This document shows positions 8,464 through 15,837 of a stretch of DNA of 34,862 bases, piece after piece. The stretch's first letter is position 1. Each line of letters opens with the position of its first letter. The DNA lies in IMG/VR virus record IMGVR_UViG_3300020183_000249, positions 1 to 34,862 of that record; one strand, given 5' to 3'. The notes beneath the pieces were generated by a model. It worked only from the letters and a program-made list of their open reading frames with translations. It was not told where the DNA came from and ran no database searches. The position numbers were made by a program, and so were the translations under genes. The stretch comes from a virus.

Positions 8464-9647
8464 CTGAATTGGCTATTTATTACCCTTCCGATTGTTGCAG
8501 TTAATTGAATATTGAATGTCTTATTGATGTTATCGTATTTAAACTCATATCCTGTGTCATCAATGGTTGCAGGAAAGTATCCACCATTCTGCTCAATGTA
8601 AACCTGTGGACTCGCAATCAGTTGTTGTGCCCAATTAGAATCTTGTTCGCTAATCCAATCACTTATCAAAGTAAGTTTATTGTTATGGCTTATATTAAAG
8701 TTTACATTGGTTTCAGAAATCCTATTGTAACTGTCTGCAATCTTTTTGCTTTCACCTATTGTTTGCCATTGCGGTTTCTGATATGTTTGTTTTTCAAAAC
8801 TTGATGTCCGTTTATTTGCAAGTGCAAACATCATTGTATCTATTCCACCCAAGCGATTGATGAAGTGAACGTTAATTGGTTTAAACTTTGGGTAACATTT
8901 AATTCGAACAGTAATCTTACGTGAACTATGTCCTGCCCTGTTAATGTAGAACTTATAACCGTATGAACTGGAACTGATAAGACTTGATCCTGCCCATGTG
9001 TTGATTGCTGTTGCTCCAATGTTTATTAAGTTATTTTCGTTTAAAGTTATTGTTGCTGAATGTGAACTTACTGTTGATCCTGCTTCATTTATAACATCGC
9101 AATATGCGGTGTAAGTTCCTGTATTCTTTCTAAAGAACGAAACGAATAGTTTGTCATCAAATGTTCCGTTGATTACTGTATCCCTTTCAGTAAGGAAATC
9201 ATCTTCATATTGACCAAGCGGTGCACCATAATACGTGCTGAATGTCTGCGATCCTGATGCGTAGTAATCAGAAAATAAAGGAAGATAATAGTTTGCTGCC
9301 TTGTATGTTCCTGATGCCTGATTGGTTGTAATCACTCCGCTTACTTCCTCACCTGCCTCTATCACATAACTGACCTTGTATTTGTCATTAGATGCGACCA
9401 AGATTGAATTACCTGAAGGCTCAAAGTAATTCTGTGCGAATGTCCTGATTACGGGTGCTGCATTATAGAATCCATAACCTGAAACATCAGGGAATAGTTT
9501 TACTGTTGTAGCGGTTGATCCGTTTACTATTACTTCAACAACGAATTTAAAGTTAGTTGACCCGCTATTGTTAGAAGTTAACTTAAACCATAAATCATCG
9601 TGCATTGGAGTATAATCCAATGGTGCTTCACTTATTACTGCTGCCAT
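8460..9647 (-). CDS. Tail protein, beta-rich
   Basis: This 395-residue protein begins MAAVISEAPLDYTPMHDDLW and is rich in beta-strand-like sequence with many Tyr, Asn, Ser and Thr, as in distal tail or baseplate proteins. It overlaps the preceding neck-like gene by 20 bases and the next tail gene by ATGA, forming a compact tail operon. KKIADSYNRISETNVNFNIS and YIEQNGGYFPATIDDTGYEF near the C terminus could be carbohydrate-contact surfaces, but this is a guess. No precise family is assigned. Confidence 0.6.
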   Translation of the reverse strand: MAAVISEAPLDYTPMHDDLWFKLTSNNSGSTNFKFVVEVIVNGSTATTVKLFPDVSGYGFYNAAPVIRTFAQNYFEPSGNSILVASNDKYKVSYVIEAGEEVSGVITTNQASGTYKAANYYLPLFSDYYASGSQTFSTYYGAPLGQYEDDFLTERDTVINGTFDDKLFVSFFRKNTGTYTAYCDVINEAGSTVSSHSATITLNENNLINIGATAINTWAGSSLISSSSYGYKFYINRAGHSSRKITVRIKCYPKFKPINVHFINRLGGIDTMMFALANKRTSSFEKQTYQKPQWQTIGESKKIADSYNRISETNVNFNISHNNKLTLISDWISEQDSNWAQQLIASPQVYIEQNGGYFPATIDDTGYEFKYDNINKTFNIQLTATIGRVINSQFR

Positions 9648-10305
9648 TTATTGCTCTTATTTGAATTGTTATTTCTGTATCTAATGCTTCACCGATTGCA
9701 TCCCTGAAATCCTTATTGAAAACTGTCTTTAATGCTTTATCAATATAGTACGTTGCACGTAATCCATCCCTCTTTATTTTACTTGATATTGCATAAGCCA
9801 ATCTGCGTTTATTATCCGCATCGGTTAACATTTTCTTTAATCCTTTTCTTTTCTTTTCAAGTGGTGTTGTTGCCTGTGGTACATTAGCCACTTGTTTACG
9901 TGCAGTATTTAACCAAGCAAAAATAGATGCTGCCATCTTTCTGTTTGGATATTTATTTTTAAACTTATATACACCTGCATTGGCTTTCTTATTGTTTACA
10001 CCTTGCACCCCTTTGTTTACGAAGTCATAATACTTCGCTGCCTTCGAACTGATTGGGTAACCAAACTCAATCGTGTACCCATCAGCATCCTGTTTAACAA
10101 TAGGTGTTGCAATGTCTGCTAATTGTCCTGATGCTATTGCCTTTGCCTTTTGTAGGTTAGCTTTAGCTGCTTTGTTAAATTCAAGGGCATATTGAAACAA
10201 CAGGTATTCGATTGCATTACCTATTTCAGGATCAGTTTTATACTGACTGCCTAATGATTGTAGGTAACCATTCAATAAAAATTTAGCCTGTTCTTTGTTT
10301 ATGCT
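9628..10305 (-). CDS. HK97 gp10-like neck or tail-completion protein
   Basis: The frame is open from a GTG at 10353, but that codon lies inside a terminator hairpin. The GTG at 10305 (SINKEQAKFLLNGYLQSLGS) gives a more credible 225-residue product. The protein is basic and helical, with FGYPISSKAAKYYDFVNKGV near the middle and GLRATYYIDKALKTVFNK towards the end. That pattern resembles tail-completion/neck proteins of the HK97 gp10 type, which join head and tail. It overlaps the next tail gene by 20 bases. The family assignment is tentative. Confidence 0.6.
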   Translation of the reverse strand, partial: SINKEQAKFLLNGYLQSLGSQYKTDPEIGNAIEYLLFQYALEFNKAAKANLQKAKAIASGQLADIATPIVKQDADGYTIEFGYPISSKAAKYYDFVNKGVQGVNNKKANAGVYKFKNKYPNRKMAASIFAWLNTARKQVANVPQATTPLEKKRKGLKKMLTDADNKRRLAYAISSKIKRDGLRATYYIDKALKTVFNKDFRDAIGEALDTEITIQIRAINGSSNK

Positions 10306-10341
10306 CACACTTATAAATGACTGATTTCGGGTAAAATAACT

Positions 10342-10369
10342 GAAAACCCCCACGTGGAAACGTAGGGGG
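10342..10369 (-). terminator. Strong hairpin terminator after tail assembly chaperone
   Basis: On the minus strand CCCCC-T-ACGT and ACGT-GGGGG pair around a TTCC loop (10369-10347) with one bulged T, followed by TTTT (10346-10343). It lies 25 bases after the frameshift-product stop and argues that the next gene starts at 10305, not at 10353. Confidence 0.75.
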
Positions 10370-10393
10370 AAACGATTGCTATGCTATAAAAAC

Positions 10394-11112
10394 TTATTTC
10401 TGATAATCTCTGTATGCCTTCAGGTATGCAAGTGTATTAAGGTATTCGATTGTTGTCATATTCCATGCTTCATCAGCTTTGATATTGTGGAGTCGGGCAG
10501 TTTCATATATGGTATAGTGCCATCCATATACTTCAAGAAATCTTGAACCGCTTCGATTTCCTCCGAAGGGATTTTCTTCGACTTCAGTTCCTGTATCAAA
10601 TAACCCTGCGAAACTTTTATCCAATTCAGATATACACTTAAAAAAAAAACTGCGGAATGGTACACATCAACGAACCTTGCTTCTAACATATCCTGTGCGT
10701 ATTCCTCGTGTTTGGAAGCATCGTATTTATCACGCTTCCATCCGAAAATTGTTTTCTTCATTGGCAGTACCATTGTGGCTGCGATCTTATGTATGTTGTT
10801 TACAAGATCATTCCCGAACACCTTTGATTCAATGTAACGTGCAGCAGGTATATTCCGCACATCGTAGATGCACTCGTATTTCCTGCCATTGACTTGAATG
10901 TGCTGAACAGGTTTGCCTTTAATGTCCTCTGATAAAAAGTTTAACTTTGCCTTTTCCTTATTAAAGTCAGCTATTGATAAAGACAGTACTTCATTCTCTG
11001 TTAATCCTGTAACAATTGAAACAAGTTTAACTGATTTGTCAATTTCATCTTCAATGCTCAATGCTTTTACAAGCTGCTGATATTGAAAAAGGTTTAAATC
11101 CTTCCACTCCAT
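10394..11112 (-). CDS. Tail assembly chaperone, -1 frameshift product (G-T type)
   Basis: The second product of the chaperone gene. Ribosomes reading from 11112 meet GTTTTTTTTTTAAG (ten T, 10649-10640). A -1 slip there continues in a frame that runs to 10394, giving about 239 residues: 157 shared with the zero-frame product plus about 82 new ones ending GWHYTIYETARLHNIKADEA ... AYLKAYRDYQK. The new tail reads like genuine protein. Lambda G/GT is the precedent; here the frameshift is inferred. A homopolymer sequencing error would give the same picture. Confidence 0.6.
10456..11112 (-). CDS. Tail assembly chaperone, zero-frame product (G type)
   Basis: This 218-residue protein starts MEWKDLNLFQYQQLVKALSI and is acidic and helical. 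It lies upstream of the neck and tape-measure genes, where tail assembly chaperones sit. After the T-run at codons 155-158 it goes on for about 60 residues (ELKSKKIPSEEIEAVQDFLK) that also look protein-like, so 10456-10640 would be coding in two frames. It would bind the tape measure during tail assembly. No sequence signature beyond position, start motif and slippery run supports the name. Confidence 0.6.
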   Translation of the reverse strand: MEWKDLNLFQYQQLVKALSIEDEIDKSVKLVSIVTGLTENEVLSLSIADFNKEKAKLNFLSEDIKGKPVQHIQVNGRKYECIYDVRNIPAARYIESKVFGNDLVNNIHKIAATMVLPMKKTIFGWKRDKYDASKHEEYAQDMLEARFVDVYHSAVFFLSVYLNWIKVSQGYLIQELKSKKIPSEEIEAVQDFLKYMDGTIPYMKLPDSTISKLMKHGI

Positions 11113-11186
11113 TTACGTTCTATTAGTGAATAAATTGCTACTGCTACAATTGGAAAACAAATGATGATGCTAATTGGAAACCACAT
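11094..11186 (-). CDS. Small membrane peptide, 30 residues
   Basis: An ATG at 11186 opens MWFPISIIICFPIVAVAIYS followed by LIERKWSGRI. It is a single hydrophobic segment with a basic end, overlapping the XRE gene's 3' end and the chaperone start. The longer frame up to 11333 is a shadow of the XRE gene. A real membrane peptide is possible, but its short length keeps this weak. Confidence 0.35.
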   Translation of the reverse strand: MWFPISIIICFPIVAVAIYSLIERKWSGRI

Positions 11187-11391
11187 CAGATACAACATCC
11201 GTTGTATTCTCAATCTGATATATAACCGCTTTGTCCATCGCACCAAATAGCTTTTGGATGACCGATAAACGTGGGTTCTTTCCGTTTTCGATTCTGTTGA
11301 TTGATACATAACTAATACCTGATTTTTGTGCAAGTTGCTTTTGCGTTAGGTTAAGTTTGATTCTTTCTTCTTTCAATAATTGTCCGATCAT
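11170..11391 (-). CDS. XRE-family helix-turn-helix regulator
   Basis: This 73-residue protein is a small Cro/C1-type DNA-binding protein. Residues 1-55 carry the five-helix domain: MIGQLLKEERIKLNLTQKQL, then AQKSGISYVSINRIENGKNP with the recognition helix SYVSINRIENG. The C terminus (QIENTTDVVSDVVSN) is short and lacks a dimerisation or peptidase domain. Its start overlaps the preceding gene by ATGA. With no integrase in view it may regulate lytic transcription or act against a competing phage, not maintain lysogeny. A palindrome at 12441-12453 is a possible operator. Confidence 0.85.
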   Translation of the reverse strand: MIGQLLKEERIKLNLTQKQLAQKSGISYVSINRIENGKNPRLSVIQKLFGAMDKAVIYQIENTTDVVSDVVSN

Positions 11392-11573
11392 ATTTCTGAT
11401 TGTTTAATGACTTCTTTTGTCTTATTGGCTTTGTGTTCCTTTATGAACTCATACCATTGGATTGCTTGATCTTCTTTGCTTGTTCCTGATCCTGTTACAT
11501 ACTGCTCATCAAGTTTTACATAATACCAATGTTCGCCAATGAAGTTTGTTTCTTTAATTAGTTCGATTTTCAT
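11388..11573 (-). CDS. Unknown 61-residue protein
   Basis: MKIELIKETNFIGEHWYYVK opens a small mixed-charge protein with KEDQAIQWYEFIKEHKANKT at its centre. I do not recognise the family. It has a promoter-like -7 box (TATATTTG, 11596-11589) 15 bases upstream and is coupled to the XRE gene by ATGA, so it is probably co-expressed with the regulator. Confidence 0.65.
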   Translation of the reverse strand: MKIELIKETNFIGEHWYYVKLDEQYVTGSGTSKEDQAIQWYEFIKEHKANKTKEVIKQSEI

Positions 11574-11588
11574 AATAGTTGGTTTTTA

Positions 11589-11596
11589 CAAATATA
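11589..11596 (-). promoter_or_regulatory. Bacteroidota -7 promoter box upstream of the XRE operon
   Basis: The minus strand reads TATATTTG, an exact TAnnTTTG match, 15 bases before the ATG at 11573. No TTTG is found at the -33 position, so the promoter may be weak or need an activator. Confidence 0.45.
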
Positions 11597-11605
11597 ACAA
11601 ATAAT

Positions 11606-11902
11606 TTAATTGATTTCTTCCTGTCTGAATCTTTTTTCTTCCTTATGTCTTGCATAATAACTATCACCACGTAATTCAGGTTGTTCTTCCTGTATCTTCT
11701 GCCTTGACCTTCGGATTGATTCAGGGTTGGATAATTTGCCTTCAGAAAATATTTTCAGGAATTCGAATGCGTTTGCCTTGTCTTTACCCATCGTGGTTAA
11801 TTCCCTCCACCAAATGTTTGCTATCAATGCCTGATCATTGTCCCTTAAATGATCTTTGTGGATTAGTAAATCAATAATAACTTCTTTGTTATGTAGTTTC
11901 AT
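11606..11902 (-). CDS. Conserved-looking small phage protein
   Basis: I place the start at the ATG at 11902 (MKLHNKEVIIDLLIHKDHLR), two codons inside the longest frame, because it then overlaps the preceding micro-gene by ATGA. The product has 98 residues. The centre, ALIANIWWRELTTMGKDKAN, and SNPESIRRSRQKIQEEQPEL followed by LRGDSYYARHKEEKRFRQEE are reminiscent of small hypothetical proteins in Bacteroidota phages. The end is helical and basic, so nucleic-acid binding is possible. Function unknown. Confidence 0.7.
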   Translation of the reverse strand: MKLHNKEVIIDLLIHKDHLRDNDQALIANIWWRELTTMGKDKANAFEFLKIFSEGKLSNPESIRRSRQKIQEEQPELRGDSYYARHKEEKRFRQEEIN

Positions 11903-11985
11903 AAGCAATAATTATCTTGAAGTAATCCAATAATGAATGATCCGATAATCAATGCTAAAATTAAGTTTAATATTTCTTTTTTCAT
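11899..11985 (-). CDS. Membrane micropeptide, 28 residues
   Basis: The ATG at 11985 gives MKKEILNLILALIIGSFIIG LLQDNYCL: one hydrophobic segment behind a basic start. Its stop overlaps the ATG of the next gene (11902) by ATGA, the coupling used throughout this genome. That supports translation, though the length alone does not. Confidence 0.45.
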   Translation of the reverse strand: MKKEILNLILALIIGSFIIGLLQDNYCL

Positions 11986-11989
11986 AAAA

Positions 11990-12205
11990 TTATATTGGTT
12001 TTAAAGGTTCTCCTGTTGTTGGGTTTCCATAGATGCGGATATCATTCTGGTCTATTGTCCTTATTATTCCACTATTATAAATTCTGACAATAAACTGTGG
12101 ATTTGAATGAATAGAACCTGAAATAATAAATAAAGCAACTCCATATCCTAAAGGAGTTTCTACATCAAATGGGTTTAGAATTTCATGTATAGATTGAATT
12201 ATCAC
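11990..12205 (-). CDS. Unknown 71-residue protein
   Basis: MIIQSIHEILNPFDVETPLG opens a short beta-rich protein; residues 20-60 (GYGVALFIISGSIHSNPQFI, VRIYNSGIIRTIDQNDIRIY) suggest a small barrel or sandwich. I recognise no family. It lies between the 67-residue gene and a membrane micropeptide in a run of small genes after the terminase, apparently under the promoter at 12457-12487. Confidence 0.6.
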   Translation of the reverse strand: MIIQSIHEILNPFDVETPLGYGVALFIISGSIHSNPQFIVRIYNSGIIRTIDQNDIRIYGNPTTGEPLKPI

Positions 12206-12217
12206 TTTATTAAATTT

Positions 12218-12421
12218 TTATTTAGGTAATACTAAATTTAAATTTAATTCTTTTGCAGCATAATTAATATGCTTTTGTGTTGTTTTACTCCAATAACCAA
12301 GCTGCTTTAAATCTTGATCTTGAATTTTAGCAACATGAGTTTGATAACTTTTAATAAATGTTTCTCCGTCTACTTCAACGATTGATAGATTTTGTTTGTA
12401 CTTTCTAAATTGGTTTTTCAT
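12218..12421 (-). CDS. Unknown 67-residue protein, first gene after a strong promoter
   Basis: MKNQFRKYKQNLSIVEVDGE opens a small basic protein that ends LGYWSKTTQKHINYAAKELN LNLVLPK. The end could form helices, but I see no recognised motif. It is the first gene behind the best promoter match in the window and behind a palindrome, so it may be tightly controlled. A small host-takeover or regulatory protein is possible but unproven. Confidence 0.65.
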   Translation of the reverse strand: MKNQFRKYKQNLSIVEVDGETFIKSYQTHVAKIQDQDLKQLGYWSKTTQKHINYAAKELNLNLVLPK

Positions 12422-12440
12422 AACTTGTTGTTTTTTGTTT

Positions 12441-12453
12441 TGTCATATTGACA
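12441..12453. promoter_or_regulatory. Palindromic operator candidate
   Basis: TGTCATATTGACA is a 5-bp inverted repeat around three bases. It lies 4-16 bases downstream of the -7 box of the promoter at 12457-12487, near the likely transcription start, where a repressor would block initiation. The XRE protein encoded 1 kb downstream is an obvious candidate ligand. Confidence 0.5.
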
Positions 12454-12456
12454 TAA

Positions 12457-12487
12457 CAAATATAAACCTTATTTTAATACCACCAAA
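12457..12487 (-). promoter_or_regulatory. Bacteroidota-type promoter (TTTG-N19-TATATTTG)
   Basis: Read on the minus strand, TTTG at 12487-12484 is followed after exactly 19 bases by TATATTTG at 12464-12457. Both boxes match the Bacteroidota primary-sigma consensus. It lies between the terminase stop and the ATG at 12421 and should drive the small genes and XRE regulator. Confidence 0.75.
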
Positions 12488-12505
12488 TATTTTTTAAACT
12501 TTTTT

Positions 12506-13651
12506 TTAAAGAAAATTGTACCTGCCTGATCCTGCTTTGAAAGTCATGTTGTGATAGGCAAGGGCAAGTGCCATTACGCAGTCATCGTGAAAGCCTGAAG
12601 GTGCAGAATATTTAACCCCTGATGCGGAATATTGGTACTGAAATATCTCTAACTCATTGACAATCAAACCATTAGGATAACCAATTCTACCTGTTTGTAT
12701 GGCAGTCTGCAACCCTGTCATCAGTTGCTGCTTTGAATTTTGGGTAAATTTTAATCCCTGAATCATCATCCCTGCCCTTTGCAAGTCCTCAAAGATCGGA
12801 TCACCAACCCCTGTAGAATCGATTATAATAGGCTTTTTAGGCAATTTAAGCACCTCCTGCTTCGTACTGTGCCAATCCCTTTGAAACCTATCGAAGTACG
12901 AAACAACCCCATCAGAATCAATTCCTATTATAACTGTCCAATCGTATGACTTCGCCAAGTCAATGCCAAAATACATTGGCTCTTTTGTGCTCATTGGTCG
13001 GATGCACTTTCTGATATGTTCTGTTCCGAATGGATTGGCTGCATTTTCCATAGGGTTTGCCATGTACTCCTGCTCGAATACTGCTGCTGGTAATTGGCTT
13101 TTGGCATCCTCTATTTCCGCAGGATCAATGTAGGGATTATCGTATGTTGTATATTTGAAACTTTGCCAGTCCTTTTCGCCTGACTTCATGTACAAGCTAT
13201 AAAAGTAATTCTTACCACGTGGTGTTGATAAGAACATCGCCCATCCTTTGTAATCAGTTAGGGTAGGTCTGATTGAATTTAACCACCCCTGTTCAAGGTT
13301 CGGAATGAAAGATGCTTCATCAATAATTACTCCGTTAAACTTTCTGCCTCGCAGGTTGTCTAATCGTTCCCCTGTAAAAAACTCAACCATTCCCCCATTC
13401 GGGAAATATATCTTTAAATCTTTTTTCGGATAAGGTAATGCTGATCCTAATTTTTCGTAAAACTGTTTTGCTAATTTGTAGGTAGGTGTTATGTATGCAA
13501 TCTGTTGACCTTGAATTGCGGACTTTACTAACTTAATCTGACATAACTCTGACTTGCCAAATCTTCGCCCACACATAACAACGATAAACCTTGATTCAGA
13601 ATTAAGGATAGGCTTTTGGTTGATATGTGCAGCACTAAACTCAATTCTCAT
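12506..13651 (-). CDS. terL: Terminase large subunit
   Basis: This 381-residue enzyme pumps DNA into the prohead and cuts it. The ATPase has a Walker A-like CGRRFGKSE (residues 27-35) and Walker B VIIDEAS with D111 and E112; LSTPRGKNYFYSL follows as the coupling motif. The nuclease has acidic residues at D231 (YFGIDLAKSYDW), D278 (IIIDSTGVGD) and D355-D356 (GFHDDCVMALALA). It is a little short for the family but all motifs are present. It overlaps the small subunit by ATGA. Confidence 0.95.
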   Translation of the reverse strand: MRIEFSAAHINQKPILNSESRFIVVMCGRRFGKSELCQIKLVKSAIQGQQIAYITPTYKLAKQFYEKLGSALPYPKKDLKIYFPNGGMVEFFTGERLDNLRGRKFNGVIIDEASFIPNLEQGWLNSIRPTLTDYKGWAMFLSTPRGKNYFYSLYMKSGEKDWQSFKYTTYDNPYIDPAEIEDAKSQLPAAVFEQEYMANPMENAANPFGTEHIRKCIRPMSTKEPMYFGIDLAKSYDWTVIIGIDSDGVVSYFDRFQRDWHSTKQEVLKLPKKPIIIDSTGVGDPIFEDLQRAGMMIQGLKFTQNSKQQLMTGLQTAIQTGRIGYPNGLIVNELEIFQYQYSASGVKYSAPSGFHDDCVMALALAYHNMTFKAGSGRYNFL

Positions 13652-14025
13652 AGTATTGTCTTGCCTTCAATGAATACCACTTCGACTTTGTTATCTGTGT
13701 TAATATCCATTTGTTCTTTAGGCTTACCATATACCCTTGTCAATAATGTTTCAAGTGAATACAGGCTGCCCTTTTCAAGGCTCTTTCTCATGGCATTGGC
13801 TATTGTTTTTTCAAGCACAGTTGCCTTCGGGTTATCCCATACCTGTTTCAGTTCTTCTAAGTCCATAGCCATCATTGCCTGTATGCTATCGTTTATTTCA
13901 GATAATTTATATCCTTGCTCCTTTAATAAACTGACATACTTTCTTGGTCTGCCTTCTCTGTTTATTCTTTCAGGATGTGTGTCAAACCCATCCCCCTTTT
14001 TTAAATTATCTAACTTGTTTGCCAT
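13648..14025 (-). CDS. terS: Terminase small subunit
   Basis: At 125 residues this probably recognises phage DNA and recruits the large subunit. MANKLDNLKKGDGFDTHPER INREGRPRKY is a basic start; GYKLSEINDSIQAMMAMDLE suggests a helix-turn-helix-like stretch, and ANAMRKSLEKGSLYSLETLL TRVYGKPKEQ is a pattern familiar from Bacteroidota phage small subunits. The direct ATGA overlap with terL strongly supports the call. Confidence 0.8.
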   Translation of the reverse strand: MANKLDNLKKGDGFDTHPERINREGRPRKYVSLLKEQGYKLSEINDSIQAMMAMDLEELKQVWDNPKATVLEKTIANAMRKSLEKGSLYSLETLLTRVYGKPKEQMDINTDNKVEVVFIEGKTIL

Positions 14026-14031
14026 CGGTTG

Positions 14032-15228
14032 CTATTCGGTTGTTTTAACATAAGGTTTACCATTCCTTTTGATCTGTAAACTCGGATCAAGTTTGATCAT
14101 TCTATCTACTATCACTTGACAATACTTTGGATCAAATTCCACTAAATACCCTCTTCTCCCAAGTTGATGTGCTGCAATCATTGTTGTACCTGAACCACCA
14201 AACGCATCTGCAACAATATCTCCTTGTTTACTGCTATTACCAATTTGATAAGCAATTAATGGAATTGGTTTCATTGTTGGATGTTCTGTATTTCTGATCG
14301 GTCTATCAAATTCAAGAATAGTTGTTTGCTTTCTATCTGAATACCAAGCATGTGCAGCACCTTCTTTCCAACCATATAAACATGGTTCATGTCTCCATTG
14401 GTAATCCTGCCTTCCCATTACCATGCTATTTTTCACCCATATAAGACATTGTTTGACCATAATACCTGAATCAGACATAGCCTTTCTGAAATTAGCACCT
14501 TCGGAATCGGCATGCCAAACATACCATGATCCTCCTGATTTAGTATAAGATCCAAGTGCAGTATAAAAATCATATAGAAACTGATAAAAATCTCCATCTT
14601 TCATACTGTCATTTTGTATCGTCAATTTATCTTTCGTTTTACCCTCGTATGCTACGTTATAAGGTGGATCTGTTACAACAAGATCAGCCAATTCACCATT
14701 AAATAATTTTTCAAATGTATCAGTTTGTGTGCTATCTCCACAAATCAATCTGTGTTGCCCGATTTCAAATATATCTCCTAAAACTATATCTGTATTTAAT
14801 TGATCTGGTATTTCATAATCATCCTCTACTGCTTCATTTTCATCTATTTTAAAATCAGGTATATCCATACCCCATTCCGTTAACTGTATAGCATCCCATT
14901 CATTTGCAATCATATCCCAATCCCATTCACCGAACCCAACATTATCTTTAATGATAAATTCTCTTTGTTGTTCTTTTGTTAATTCACTTGCCTTGATAAT
15001 TGGTATCTCTTTTATTCCTGCTTCTTTACAGGCTTTTAATCTCATATTCCCACCTAATACGATCATATCATCATTAACTACAATCGGTCTTATATTCAGC
15101 ATCTGTGGGAACTCCTGAATGGATTTAACAAGTTTCTTGAACTTGTCATCTTTAATTACTCGTGGGTTATTCGGGTTAGGTTTTATATCACCTACCTTGA
15201 CCAAGATAATTTCTTTCTTTCCTATCAT
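14032..15228 (-). CDS. ParB-domain / DNA methyltransferase fusion
   Basis: I prefer the ATG at 15228 (MIGKKEIILVKVGDIKPNPN) over 15273, giving 398 residues. Residues 1-95 form a ParB/Srx-like domain (NPNNPRVIKDDKFKKLVKSI, then LGGNMRLKACKEAG). Residues 150-390 are an N4-cytosine or N6-adenine methyltransferase with catalytic DPPY (187-190) and the SAM-binding FGGSGTT (343-349) near the end. The DPPY-before-FGGSGTT order is typical of the beta class. It would modify phage DNA against host restriction. No restriction partner is nearby apart from an HNH protein. Confidence 0.9.
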   Translation of the reverse strand: MIGKKEIILVKVGDIKPNPNNPRVIKDDKFKKLVKSIQEFPQMLNIRPIVVNDDMIVLGGNMRLKACKEAGIKEIPIIKASELTKEQQREFIIKDNVGFGEWDWDMIANEWDAIQLTEWGMDIPDFKIDENEAVEDDYEIPDQLNTDIVLGDIFEIGQHRLICGDSTQTDTFEKLFNGELADLVVTDPPYNVAYEGKTKDKLTIQNDSMKDGDFYQFLYDFYTALGSYTKSGGSWYVWHADSEGANFRKAMSDSGIMVKQCLIWVKNSMVMGRQDYQWRHEPCLYGWKEGAAHAWYSDRKQTTILEFDRPIRNTEHPTMKPIPLIAYQIGNSSKQGDIVADAFGGSGTTMIAAHQLGRRGYLVEFDPKYCQVIVDRMIKLDPSLQIKRNGKPYVKTTE

Positions 15229-15310
15229 GTTTGTTAAATGATTTTTTAGCTTTACCCTTTTTTCTTTCACCAAAGGTAACTTTTATTTTATCACTACTTC
15301 CTTTTTTCAT
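15188..15310 (-). CDS. Small basic protein, 40 residues
   Basis: The ATG at 15310 overlaps the methyltransferase stop by ATGA and encodes MKKGSSDKIKVTFGERKKGK AKKSFNKHDR KERNYLGQGR. It is very rich in Lys and Arg, and its KGKAKKSFNKHD and YLGQGR patterns recall small proteins I associate with Bacteroidota phages. DNA or RNA binding is plausible. It overlaps the start of the ParB-methyltransferase gene by 41 bases. Confidence 0.55.
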   Translation of the reverse strand: MKKGSSDKIKVTFGERKKGKAKKSFNKHDRKERNYLGQGR

Positions 15311-15837
15311 ATCCTTTGATACATTTTTGCCCATTCAGTTGGGATTGCTAAATCTTTATGTTTACGATAACCTAATGCTAAAAAGAATTCATCCCATTCA
15401 TTTGGTTGCTTCATGTTGATATGTCCCCATTCTTTATCGTTTGCAGCTTTATGTGGTGTGCTGCTAAATAAAATCCACTTAGGTTGTCCTTGCTCGAATA
15501 GTGCTGCGATCTCGTTGTCTGTCATGTGCTCTGCTACTTCTATAAATAGCATAATATCAACATCCTTTAATTTCTTTATTATCTTCAGTTCGGGTATATT
15601 TATTTTTAAATAGTCCCTGTGTACTTTAAACTTTTCAATGGCTTCAACTTTCAAACCATAATCCATTGCTGCCTTTGCGTATGCACCTACTCCGCATCCG
15701 TAGTCAATAACAGATGATCCGTAGCCATTTAATTGGCTGATTGTATGCTTTGCCAAATCCATAAACTGCGGATTGTCAAGTTTGATTCCATGATCTAACT
15801 CGTATTGCAGAAATTCTTTATCAGTAAATTTTTTCAT
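15307..15837 (-). CDS. Class I SAM-dependent methyltransferase
   Basis: The start is either 15846 or, more likely, 15837 (MKKFTDKEFLQYELDHGIKL), giving 176 residues. The SAM-binding motif I is VIDYGCGVGAYA at about 43-54, with an acidic motif II residue near VEAIEKF and DIMLFIEVAEHM as the motif before the active site. The substrate cannot be told from sequence; glycan, small molecule or DNA base are all possible. It overlaps the HNH gene upstream. Confidence 0.8.
   Translation of the reverse strand: MKKFTDKEFLQYELDHGIKLDNPQFMDLAKHTISQLNGYGSSVIDYGCGVGAYAKAAMDYGLKVEAIEKFKVHRDYLKINIPELKIIKKLKDVDIMLFIEVAEHMTDNEIAALFEQGQPKWILFSSTPHKAANDKEWGHINMKQPNEWDEFFLALGYRKHKDLAIPTEWAKMYQRI

Noticed and set aside
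11094-11333. 79-codon minus-strand frame overlapping the XRE gene
   Set aside because: Its first 49 codons are a shadow of the XRE gene; only the last 30 codons, starting at 11186, are kept as a weak candidate.
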